Made by a program: the position numbers and the translations under genes. 38,121 nt of DNA. It comes from Rhodospirillales bacterium (GTDB lineage Bacteria > Pseudomonadota > Alphaproteobacteria > TMED109). The stretch spans positions 1 to 38,121 of the forward strand of contig JAPPED010000009.1 of NCBI GenBank assembly GCA_028824295.1. The letters are read 5' to 3'. Below the pieces are notes generated by a model, which saw only the letters and a program-made list of their open reading frames with translations, had not been told where the DNA came from and made no database searches. Positions 1 through 8,019 of the stretch are shown piece by piece (the stretch's first letter is position 1; every line of letters starts with the position of its first letter).

Positions 1-2020
1 GGACGGCACTACCTTCAACTACGGGCCACCCAACTACTTCCAGCGTCCCGATGAGCGTTGGACAGCCGGTCTGCTCGCCACCTATGACCTCCCCGACCGC
101 GCCGAGGCCTACGCCGAAGTGATGCTCATGGATGACCGATCGGTCGCCCAGATCGCGCCATCCGGGGCCTTTTTCGTGACGGATACGCTGGGTTGCGGCA
201 ATCCATTCCTGTCCGCACAGCAGTTCGACGCGCTGTGCGGCCGATACGGCCTGACGACGGATGATGAACAGACGGTGTTCATCGGCCGCCGCAACGTCGA
301 GGGCGGCAATCGGCAGGACGACCTTCGCCACACCTCTTACCGCGGCGTGCTCGGTGTGCGGGGCGACCTTTCCGAGCGCTGGCGGTACGACCTGCACTAC
401 CTGCGTGCCAACGTCGATATGGAGCGCAAGTACCTGAACGATCTCTCCATTACCCGGATCAGGCATGCCCTTGATGCGGTCCGAGATCCCGGAACCGGTG
501 AGATCGTGTGCCGGTCCGCGCTCGATGGCTCCGATCCCGACTGTGTGCCCTGGAACATCTTCCGAGCGGGCGCGGTCACGCAACCAATGCTCGACTACCT
601 GACGTTGCCGCTGTTCGCCAACGGATCCACCGGCCAGACGGTCGTATCAGGTCACCTTGCCGCGAATCTCGGTGCATACGGGTTCCGGTCGCCGTTCGCT
701 GCGACGGGCCCGGACGTGGTGATCGGCGCCGAGCATCGTAGCGAGCACCTCGCGTACGACCCGGACGACGCCTACCGTAGCGGCGACGGCGCCGGCCAGG
801 GCGGCGCCAGTAAGCCTGTCGGCGGGGGCATCAAAGTCTCGGAGGTCTTTTTCGAGGCGGGGGTCCCGCTGCTGCACGATGCACCGTACGCGGACGAATT
901 GGTGCTGGACGGGGCGTACCGTTACTCGGACTACGATTACGGCCAGCAGACCGACACCTTTGGCGTGCGCGCCAACTGGGCTGTGAATGACGGCGTGCGC
1001 TTGCGGGCAAGCGTCCAGCGGGCGATCCGGGGTCCAAATGTGCGGGAACGGTTTCTGCCGCAGGGATTTAACCTGTTCGAGATGACCGCCGACCCGTGCG
1101 CGGGGCCTGTCACGGATGGCCGGACCGCTGTCGGCCGCACGCTCGAGGAATGCGCCCGCAGCGGCGTCACACCCGCCCAGTTCGGGGGCATCGAGCACTC
1201 GCCAGCCAAACAGTACAACTTCTTGCAGGGCGGCAACGCCAACCTGACGCCCGAAGAATCGGACACGTATGCCTACGGCTTGGTGTGGACCCCAACCGGC
1301 TTCGACGGCCTGACTCTCAGCCTGGATTACTACTCGATCGAGATCCGCAAAGGCATCAGCACAGTAAAGCCAGAATTCATTCTTAATCAGTGTCTTGACG
1401 GACATTCGTCACAATGTGAAAAGGTCAGGCGCGGCCGGAGCGGCGACCTCTGGCTGGGATCCGACATCGAGCGGAGCGGCCACATCGTGTCCCTGCTCGA
1501 CAACCTTGCCGTCGAGAAGGTGCAGGGATACGACTTCACAGCGCGGTACGACCTAAGCGTCGGCAACTGGGGCCGCCTGAGCTTCAGCGACGTCCTGTCC
1601 GTCACCACCACCTGGGACCGGCAGGAGTTGCTCGGAGCCCCGACGGTGGATTGTGCCGGGCGTTGGGGAGCCACCTGCGGTTCACCCGTCCCGGACGTGC
1701 GGAACAATTTTCGATTGACCTGGCTGACGCCATGGCGGATACACCCGAGCCTCGCGTGGCGATACATCAGCAGCGTCGACGACCTGAACCCGGATGCAAT
1801 CGATCTCGGAGCCCGGAGCTACTTCGACGTCTCGGCCAGGTGGGACCACGGCGACACCTTCAGCCTGCGCATGGGCATCAACAACCTGTTCGACAGGGCA
1901 CCGCCGGTCGCAGGCAGCGCTGCAGGACCGTCGAACTTCGGTAACGGCAATACATTCCCCGACCTGTACGACGTACTTGGGCGTTACGCGTTCGTCGCCG
2001 TGAGCCTCAGGCTGCCCTAG
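1..2020 (+). CDS. TonB-dependent outer-membrane receptor (5' end outside window)
   Basis: The frame is open from base 2, so about 672 residues of the C-terminal part are present and the signal peptide and most of the plug are missing. What is seen is a long run of alternating, aromatic-rich beta-strand sequence. The receptor-typical stretch 'GNANLTPEESDTYAYG' occurs near base 1230, and there is a late 'GINNLFD' strand of the kind found near the end of these barrels. The family forms 22-strand outer-membrane barrels that import siderophores, cobalamin, sugars or other ligands using TonB energy. The ligand cannot be read from this sequence. The last residues (SLRLP) lack the usual terminal aromatic residue, although the penultimate strand (RYAFVAVSL) is normal. 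It converges on the next gene with an 87-base gap. The family call is firm; the substrate is unknown. Confidence 0.93.
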   Translation, partial: DGTTFNYGPPNYFQRPDERWTAGLLATYDLPDRAEAYAEVMLMDDRSVAQIAPSGAFFVTDTLGCGNPFLSAQQFDALCGRYGLTTDDEQTVFIGRRNVEGGNRQDDLRHTSYRGVLGVRGDLSERWRYDLHYLRANVDMERKYLNDLSITRIRHALDAVRDPGTGEIVCRSALDGSDPDCVPWNIFRAGAVTQPMLDYLTLPLFANGSTGQTVVSGHLAANLGAYGFRSPFAATGPDVVIGAEHRSEHLAYDPDDAYRSGDGAGQGGASKPVGGGIKVSEVFFEAGVPLLHDAPYADELVLDGAYRYSDYDYGQQTDTFGVRANWAVNDGVRLRASVQRAIRGPNVRERFLPQGFNLFEMTADPCAGPVTDGRTAVGRTLEECARSGVTPAQFGGIEHSPAKQYNFLQGGNANLTPEESDTYAYGLVWTPTGFDGLTLSLDYYSIEIRKGISTVKPEFILNQCLDGHSSQCEKVRRGRSGDLWLGSDIERSGHIVSLLDNLAVEKVQGYDFTARYDLSVGNWGRLSFSDVLSVTTTWDRQELLGAPTVDCAGRWGATCGSPVPDVRNNFRLTWLTPWRIHPSLAWRYISSVDDLNPDAIDLGARSYFDVSARWDHGDTFSLRMGINNLFDRAPPVAGSAAGPSNFGNGNTFPDLYDVLGRYAFVAVSLRLP

Positions 2021-2107
2021 CCAGCCCGTGGGTCGACGGCGTGCCCCCAGTCGATCGCGCGAGTACGGCTCCGCAGCCCGATCCGGCGGCTTCGGGATCG
2101 CGTCAGA

Positions 2108-4543
2108 TCACGAACGCAGTCGCTCGTTGCCAGGATCATGCGGAGAGTCGGGCACAACGAGTGCGGGATACCGCCTGCCCAAGATCTCGATCTCAAGCTC
2201 AGTGCCCACGGCTTCATGCCCGTTCTCCACGTAGCCAAGCGCGAGGCATTTCTTCGTGAAGTGTCCGTAGGCGCCCGCCGTCGCGCGCCCGATCATGCTG
2301 TCCCCCTGCCACAGCGGTTCGTTGCCGATGGGATCGGCATCACCGACCTCGCGTACTTCGACTGTGACAAATTGACGCGGCATGCCGTCCGCCTGCTGGC
2401 GGATGAGCGCGTCGCGGCCAATGAAGTCGCCCTTGTCGATGGCCGCAAACCGGCCTAGCCCGGCTTCCAGAATCGTGTACTCGCGGGTGAGGTCCTGAGC
2501 CCACATCCGGTAGGACTTTTCAATGCGAAGCGAATCCATCGCGCGCATGCCGCACTGGCCGATCCCGAATTCAGAACCAGCCCGCAGCAACTCCAAGAAG
2601 ATATGCCGTTGGTATTCAATCGGGTGATGGATTTCCCAGCCGAGTTCCCCGACGAAATTGATGCGCATCAGACGCACCGGCGCGAGCCCCACGTGCGTGT
2701 GCTGTCCGGTCAGCCACGGGAAGGCACCATTGTCGAGATCGGCCTCCGTGATCTTTGACAGCACCGCCCTTGCATTGGGACCGGCGACGACAAGCGTCGC
2801 GTGGGAGGTCGTGAGGTTGTCGAGCCGGACGCTGCCGTCGTCCGGTAGATGCTTGGTCAGATAGTCGCCGTCGAAACGCTCTGCTGCGCCCGAACTGACC
2901 AGATAAAAGCTGTCACCGACATCGCGCATGATCGTGAATTCAGAACGCACGCCGCCCTGCGGGGTCAGCGCATGGGCCAGATGGATGCGGCCGACCCCGC
3001 GAGGCAGCCTGCGGCACACCAGGCGGTCAAGCCAGGCCTCTGCCCCCGATCCCGACACCTGGAACTTGGAGAAGCTCGTAATGTCGATGATCCCGACATT
3101 CTCGCGGACGTTCCGATGCTCCCTCGCGACATGCGGGAAGTAGTTCGTGCGCCGGAAACTCCAGACATCCGAGCGCTCGACACCGGCCGGCGCAAACCAG
3201 TTGGGCCGTTCCCAGCCGTAACGCTGACCCCAGACCGCCCCCATGCCGTCGAGCAGGTCGTGAATCGGGCTGGTCTTGGCAGGGCGCGCCGCCGGTCGCT
3301 CCTCGTCCGGATAGTGAATGATGAAGACGTGTTCGTACGCCTCTTCGTTCTTGGTCCGAACGTACGGCAGGTTCGCATACGCTCCGAAGCGGCGGGGATC
3401 GACATCCATCATGTCGATCGAGGGTTGGCCTTCGACGATCCATTCCGCGAGCTGCCAGCCGGCCCCGCCCGCGGCCGTGATCCCGAAACTGTGCCCCTCG
3501 TTCAGCCAGACGTTCCGGAGGTCCCATGCCGGCCCAACCAGAGGACTGCCGTCCGGCGTGTAGGCGATCGGGCCGTTGACGATGTCCTTGATGCCGGCAC
3601 GTTCGAAGCTTGGAACGCGCTTGATCGCCGCCTCCACGTGCGGCATCAGGCGATCGAGATCCCCGGGGAAGAGGTCCCGCTCGAAGCTTTCCGGAACGCC
3701 GTCCCAGAACCGTGCCGGCGCCCCCTTTTCGTAGGGTCCCAGGATGTAGCCCTGACGCTCTTCCCGCAGGTAGTAGGAGGCGTCAGATTCGCGCAGCACG
3801 GCCATTTCCGGCAGCCCCTGTCGGTGCCGTTCCACCAACTCCGGCACCTCATCCGTGACGATGTATTGGTGCTCCACCGGGATCGTCGGAAGGTAGATTC
3901 CCAGCATCCGACTGGTGTGCCGGCTGTAGTTGCCGGTCGCGCAGACCACGTGCTCGCACGTAATGTCTCCGTCGGGCGTCCGGACCAGCCACTCGCCGTT
4001 CGATTGCGGTTCCACGGCCGTGACGGGGGTGTTCTGGTAGATCTCGGCGCCCCGGTTACGGGCGCCGATGGCCATCGCCTGCGTCACGTCGGCCGGAGCG
4101 ATGTGCCCGTCGTCGGGATGGTAGAGCGCTCCGACCAGTCCCTCCGTGTTGCACAACGGCCAGAGCGCGGCGACGTCCTCCGGCGTGATGATCTGGAACG
4201 GGACGCCGATCGTGTTGGCAGTACCACAGTACTTGCGGTACTCGTCCATCCGCTCCTCGTTGGTCGCGAGTCGCAGGTTTCCCGTCACATGGAAACTGAC
4301 ATCCTGGCCGGTCTCTCCGGGCAGGGTCTTGTAGAGATCGACCGAGTACTTGTGCAGCTGGCCGACGCTGTAACTCATGTTGAACAACGGGAGGAGACCG
4401 GCGGCATGCCACGTCGAACCTGCGGTCAGCTCGGTGCGTTCGCACAGGACCACCTCTGACCAGCCCTTCCGAGCCAGGTGATAAAGCGTTGAGACACCGA
4501 CGACTCCGCCGCCGATCACAACCACCCTTGCGTGTGTCTTCAA
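2108..4543 (-). CDS. Dimethylglycine/sarcosine dehydrogenase-type FAD oxidoreductase fused to GcvT domains
   Basis: This 811-residue protein has an N-terminal DAO-type FAD domain (about 1-400) with the dinucleotide motif GGGVVG at 11-16. The sequence S-T-W-H-A-A-G follows, with His46 at the position that carries covalent FAD in mammalian dimethylglycine and sarcosine dehydrogenases. An FAO_M-like linker comes next, then a GcvT folate-binding domain and its C-terminal barrel (about 430-811). The family oxidatively demethylates N-methyl glycines and passes formaldehyde-level carbon to tetrahydrofolate. The length fits DMGDH/SARDH (about 850-900 with the mitochondrial leader). Translation appears to start at a TTG (4543-4541) behind a GGGGGAG ribosome-binding site. 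It is divergent from the DmdA/GcvT-like gene and close to soxBDAG, which supports a role in betaine-derived methyl catabolism. Dimethylglycine versus sarcosine as substrate is not decided by sequence; sarcosine oxidase next door favours dimethylglycine. Confidence 0.88.
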   Translation of the reverse strand: MKTHARVVVIGGGVVGVSTLYHLARKGWSEVVLCERTELTAGSTWHAAGLLPLFNMSYSVGQLHKYSVDLYKTLPGETGQDVSFHVTGNLRLATNEERMDEYRKYCGTANTIGVPFQIITPEDVAALWPLCNTEGLVGALYHPDDGHIAPADVTQAMAIGARNRGAEIYQNTPVTAVEPQSNGEWLVRTPDGDITCEHVVCATGNYSRHTSRMLGIYLPTIPVEHQYIVTDEVPELVERHRQGLPEMAVLRESDASYYLREERQGYILGPYEKGAPARFWDGVPESFERDLFPGDLDRLMPHVEAAIKRVPSFERAGIKDIVNGPIAYTPDGSPLVGPAWDLRNVWLNEGHSFGITAAGGAGWQLAEWIVEGQPSIDMMDVDPRRFGAYANLPYVRTKNEEAYEHVFIIHYPDEERPAARPAKTSPIHDLLDGMGAVWGQRYGWERPNWFAPAGVERSDVWSFRRTNYFPHVAREHRNVRENVGIIDITSFSKFQVSGSGAEAWLDRLVCRRLPRGVGRIHLAHALTPQGGVRSEFTIMRDVGDSFYLVSSGAAERFDGDYLTKHLPDDGSVRLDNLTTSHATLVVAGPNARAVLSKITEADLDNGAFPWLTGQHTHVGLAPVRLMRINFVGELGWEIHHPIEYQRHIFLELLRAGSEFGIGQCGMRAMDSLRIEKSYRMWAQDLTREYTILEAGLGRFAAIDKGDFIGRDALIRQQADGMPRQFVTVEVREVGDADPIGNEPLWQGDSMIGRATAGAYGHFTKKCLALGYVENGHEAVGTELEIEILGRRYPALVVPDSPHDPGNERLRS

Positions 4544-5001
4544 GTTTCTCCCCCACCCGGCCGCACGTCACGACCCAAGATTCGCACAGAAGTTACGGCA
4601 CAACCATCCCCGACCCGCCCCGGCCGATGGTGGCGCTGGCAATCCTGGGAGCGGTTGCCATCCCGTGCCGGAGAACGCGTGTCCATCGTCCGGGGTTGGG
4701 TGGTGGCCAGCAGGGACAATATCGCGCGGCCGGAAGGGGCGTTGCTGGTGCTGCCCGGTGGTCGAACCTGCCGTCCCTGGACGACCGGACGTCGCCCCGC
4801 TCAAGCAATCGACCAGCGGCACCTACCAGCGGTTGCCGGCGCCGCAAAACCGGACGACGGAGATTGCGTGATTCTCCCTTGCGAATGTACCATTTGCCCG
4901 TTGGACCGCTGGCGTTCGGGTCCTCGTTTTCGGCTCCGTCTGGCGGCTTCGAGGCTCCGGGCATCTGGTGCCGCGGCACGCCGCAAGGAAGGGTCTCGAT
5001 C
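4544..5001. other. Divergent intergenic region
   Basis: This is 458 bases between two divergent one-carbon genes and presumably holds both promoters. One rightward frame stays open across it from 4489, but its translation has no recognisable domain and its composition looks like random GC-rich sequence. I therefore treat it as non-coding leader. The only clear signal is the ribosome-binding site AAGGAAG at 4985-4991, ahead of the ATG at 5002. I saw no convincing sigma-70 boxes and no glycine riboswitch. Confidence 0.5.
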
Positions 5002-6306
5002 ATGGTGAACCATCAGGATTCGGTCGATCAATCCGACCGCAAGGTACCGATCAATCTTCGGCAGTCTGGCTCGACACCTACGGAACTCCTAATTTCGACC
5101 CGGGTGCGGAAGTCCCCCTACTGGCATCTGTCGCATCAGGCGGGCTGCTGGCGGGCCACCGTGTACAACCGGATCTACCATCCCCGCGGGTACGTGCGGC
5201 CGGAAGACGGCGGCGCAACGGTCGAATACGACGCGCTGGTCAATCATGTGACGCTTTGGAACGTCGCCGTGGAACGCCAGATCCGCGTCGCGGGTCCGGA
5301 CGCCGAGGCATTCGTCAATTACGTGATCACAAGGGATGCCACGCGAATTCAGCCGATGAACGGCAAGTACGTGATTCTGTGCAACGAGAAGGGCGGCATT
5401 CTCAACGACCCGGTGCTGCTCCGCCTGTCGGAGAACGAATTCTGGTTCAGCCTGTCGGACTCCGACGTGATGTTCTGGCTGCAGGGCGTAAACGTGGGCC
5501 GGAAGGCCAACGTCGAGATCGACGAGATCGATGTCTGCCCGGTGCAGATCCAGGGGCCGAAGTCGGTCGCGCTCATGACCGATCTGGTCGGCGATCAGGT
5601 CGGTGAACTGCCGTCGTACGGCCTCATGGAGGCCACGGTGGCCGGGTGCGACGTGGTCGTGTCGCAGACCGGGTTCAGCGGCGAAAAGGGCTACGAGATC
5701 TACTTGCGCGACGCCACGCTGCACGCGGAAAAACTGTGGGACGCGGTCCTTGCGGCCGGCGAGGCGCACAACCTCATGGTGATCGCACCGGCGCATCAAC
5801 GGCGGATTGCCGCGGGTATCCTCTCCTGGGGCCAGGACATGGATGCCGAGACCCTGCCGTTCCAGTGCAATCTCGGATACCAGGTGCCCCGGACCAAGGC
5901 GACCGACTATATCGGCAGGGCGCGCCTCGAGGAGGTCCGTTCCCTGGTCGAGGCGGGTAAGCCGCCGTTCAGGCTGACGCTGGCGGGACTGGCGCTCGGC
6001 GGCAGGCCGATTGAGGAGTACGCGCCGGATTTCTGGCTGATATCGGGTTCTGACGGAGGCAAGCCGGTCGGCTATGTCACGTCGCCCTGGTATTCGCCTG
6101 AACTGGAAACCAACATCGCCCTGGGATACGTCCCGTGCGCCATGGCGACGCCCGGAACCCGAGTCAAGGTCTGGCTGCCCGACGCCTACCAGACCGACCC
6201 GGGGCAGCCGGTGGACGGCACGGTCACAGAGGTTCCGTTCCGCCCCTCGGTGAATCCGAATGCCCGGGAGATCGCGAAGGCGCAGGGGCGCGATGCAGCC
6301 TACTGA
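5002..6306 (+). CDS. DmdA/GcvT-like tetrahydrofolate-dependent demethylase homologue
   Basis: This 434-residue protein is a stand-alone aminomethyltransferase-fold (GcvT) protein. The block from about residue 30 closely follows DMSP demethylase DmdA: R-x-R-K-S-P near the start, then LWNVAVERQI, ITRD, LNDPVLLRLSENEFWFSLSDSD, IQGP, SGEKGYEIYL and ILSWGQDMD. It is longer than DmdA (about 370) because of an N-terminal extension and an insert near residue 45. DmdA and its relatives move a methyl group from a sulfonium, amine or aryl ether to tetrahydrofolate. The ATG at 5002 is chosen because AAGGAAG lies 10 bases upstream and homology begins soon after. The neighbours are a DMGDH-type enzyme and soxBDAG, so an N-methyl substrate is at least as likely as DMSP. 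The family is secure; the substrate is not. I withhold the symbol dmdA. Confidence 0.8.
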   Translation: MVNHQDSVDQSDRKVPINLRQSGSTPTELLISTRVRKSPYWHLSHQAGCWRATVYNRIYHPRGYVRPEDGGATVEYDALVNHVTLWNVAVERQIRVAGPDAEAFVNYVITRDATRIQPMNGKYVILCNEKGGILNDPVLLRLSENEFWFSLSDSDVMFWLQGVNVGRKANVEIDEIDVCPVQIQGPKSVALMTDLVGDQVGELPSYGLMEATVAGCDVVVSQTGFSGEKGYEIYLRDATLHAEKLWDAVLAAGEAHNLMVIAPAHQRRIAAGILSWGQDMDAETLPFQCNLGYQVPRTKATDYIGRARLEEVRSLVEAGKPPFRLTLAGLALGGRPIEEYAPDFWLISGSDGGKPVGYVTSPWYSPELETNIALGYVPCAMATPGTRVKVWLPDAYQTDPGQPVDGTVTEVPFRPSVNPNAREIAKAQGRDAAY

Positions 6307-6467
6307 CCAACCGAGGGTGGAGGCCGGCGTGGCGCGCGGGTCGGCGTTGCGCGCCGGCAGCCCGGGCCGCCGGGGTCCCCGTCCACCAGGGCCCGATACG
6401 CTGATGCCGCATCACCCGACGCCTGGCCGCAGTTGAAGCGATTCCGGCGTTCGAAGGGATTGCGGGG

Positions 6468-7718
6468 ATGACTCGCTACTCGATCTTCAGCCTCGCCCGC
6501 AACGCCTTCGGCTATCACCACAGTTGGCCGCGGGCCTGGCGCAGCCCGGAACCTGCCCCGTCCTATGACGTGGCGATTGTGGGCGGCGGCGGTCATGGTC
6601 TGGCGACCGCCTACTACCTGGCCAAGGAGCACGACGTCGGCCGCATCGCCGTCCTGGAGAAGGGATGGCTGGGGGGCGGCAACACCGGGCGGAATACCAC
6701 GATCATCCGCTCCAACTACCTGTGGGATGAGAGTGCGCATCTCTACGAGAAGGCGCTGCAGCTCTACGAAGGCCTCAGCCGAGAGTTGAACTTCAACATC
6801 ATGCTCAGCCAGCGTGGCGTTCTGAATCTCGCCCACAACGAACACGACCTCAAGGAGATGTCCCGGCGGGTGCGGGCGATTCGCCTGAACGGAATCGATT
6901 CTGAAATCCTCGACCCGGCGGGGGTGAAGACGGAAGTTCCGATCATCAATGTTTCGGACGACGTGCGATATCCGATTCTCGGTGCGTCGCTCCAGCGGCG
7001 CGGCGGCGTCGCGCGCCATGACGCCGTCGCCTGGGGATTCGCGCGCGCCGCCGATGCCCGCGGCGTGGACATCGTGCAGAACTGCGAAGTCACCGGGATC
7101 GAGATCGCGAACGGCCGTGTCCGGGGTCTCCAGACATCCCGCGGCACCATCGCAACGAAGAAGGTCGGCCTCGTCGCGGCGGGACATTCGAGCGTGCTGG
7201 CGGCGATGGCCGGGCTCCGACTGCCCATCGAGAGCCATCCGCTGCAGGCGATGGTGTCGGAACCGATCAAGCCGGTCCTCAACAGCGTCGTGATGTCGAA
7301 CACTGTCCACGTCTACGTCAGCCAGTCCGACAAGGGCGAGCTCGTGATCGGGGCCGGGATCGATGGGTTCAATTCCTACGCACAGCGGGGCAGCTTCCAG
7401 GTCGTCGAAAGCCAGATGGGGGCGCTCCTGGAACTGTTCCCGATCTTTTCGCGCCTGCGGATGCTGCGCCAATGGGGCGGGATCGTCGATGTCTGCCCGG
7501 ACGCAAGCCCGATCGTCGGCAAGACGCCCGTCGACGGCCTCTACATCAATTGCGGCTGGGGCACGGGTGGCTTCAAGGCGACGCCGGGGTCGGGCTGGGC
7601 ATTCGCCCATACGATTGCGCGGAACGAACCGCACGAGTTGAACGCCCCGTTCACGCTGGAGCGCTTCAGCACCGGCGCACTGATCGACGAGCACGGCGCC
7701 GCCGCGGTCGCACATTGA
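6468..7718 (+). CDS. soxB: Sarcosine oxidase, beta subunit
   Basis: This 416-residue protein is the usual length for SoxB of heterotetrameric sarcosine oxidase. The enzyme oxidises sarcosine to glycine with O2, giving H2O2 and 5,10-methylene-tetrahydrofolate. The FAD-binding motif is GGGGHG near residue 38, followed by a family-typical [11 protein letters not shown] segment. His184 in 'GGVARHDAV' matches the histidine that covalently carries FMN in this enzyme. The late motif [16 protein letters not shown] also fits. The ATG at 6468 follows a GCGGGG ribosome-binding site. It leads the soxB-D-A-G operon, with 7 bases to soxD. The 161 bases upstream hold no gene. Confidence 0.96.
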   Translation: MTRYSIFSLARNAFGYHHSWPRAWRSPEPAPSYDVAIVGGGGHGLATAYYLAKEHDVGRIAVLEKGWLGGGNTGRNTTIIRSNYLWDESAHLYEKALQLYEGLSRELNFNIMLSQRGVLNLAHNEHDLKEMSRRVRAIRLNGIDSEILDPAGVKTEVPIINVSDDVRYPILGASLQRRGGVARHDAVAWGFARAADARGVDIVQNCEVTGIEIANGRVRGLQTSRGTIATKKVGLVAAGHSSVLAAMAGLRLPIESHPLQAMVSEPIKPVLNSVVMSNTVHVYVSQSDKGELVIGAGIDGFNSYAQRGSFQVVESQMGALLELFPIFSRLRMLRQWGGIVDVCPDASPIVGKTPVDGLYINCGWGTGGFKATPGSGWAFAHTIARNEPHELNAPFTLERFSTGALIDEHGAAAVAH

Positions 7719-7725
7719 GCGCGCC

Positions 7726-8019
7726 ATGCTTCTGATCCCCTGCCCCTGGTGCGGCCGCCGCGACGAAAGCGAGTTCACCTGCGGCGGCGAGGCCCACATC
7801 CAACGCCCGGCCGATCCCGCCGCCCTCGACGATGCGGACTGGGCTGACTACGTCTTCATGCGCACCAATTCGAAGGGCCGTCATCGGGAGCGCTGGTGCC
7901 ACAGCCACGGCTGCGGCCGGTGGTTCAACGTGGAGCGGCACACCCTCACGCATGACATCCTCGCGGTCTACCGGATGGACGAAACACCGCCCGACGAAGG
8001 CGAGGCCGACGGGTCATGA
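7726..8019 (+). CDS. soxD: Sarcosine oxidase, delta subunit
   Basis: This 97-residue protein is a small zinc-binding subunit of the heterotetramer. The ligands are visible and at the canonical positions: Cys6 and Cys9 in C-P-W-C-G, and His59 and Cys63 in W-C-H-S-H-G-C. The family role is structural, bridging the alpha subunit. The gene overlaps soxA by 4 bases (ATGA), which implies coupled translation and stoichiometric assembly. Confidence 0.95.
   Translation: MLLIPCPWCGRRDESEFTCGGEAHIQRPADPAALDDADWADYVFMRTNSKGRHRERWCHSHGCGRWFNVERHTLTHDILAVYRMDETPPDEGEADGS

Noticed and set aside
647-1405. A 252-codon leftward frame inside the TonB receptor
   Set aside because: It is an antisense shadow; the forward frame has receptor motifs and the reverse translation has none.
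2849-4459. A 536-codon rightward open frame opposite the DMGDH-type gene
   Set aside because: It is an antisense shadow of a high-GC gene; there is no motif, no ribosome-binding site and unnatural composition. Long antisense frames recur throughout the window.
4489-5001. N-terminal 171-codon extension of the DmdA/GcvT-like protein
   Set aside because: The extension overlaps the divergent dehydrogenase gene and has no homology-like sequence. A good ribosome-binding site precedes the ATG at 5002.
6307-6467. Possible glycine riboswitch upstream of soxB
   Set aside because: The conserved glycine-aptamer core was not found in this gap, nor in 4544-5001.
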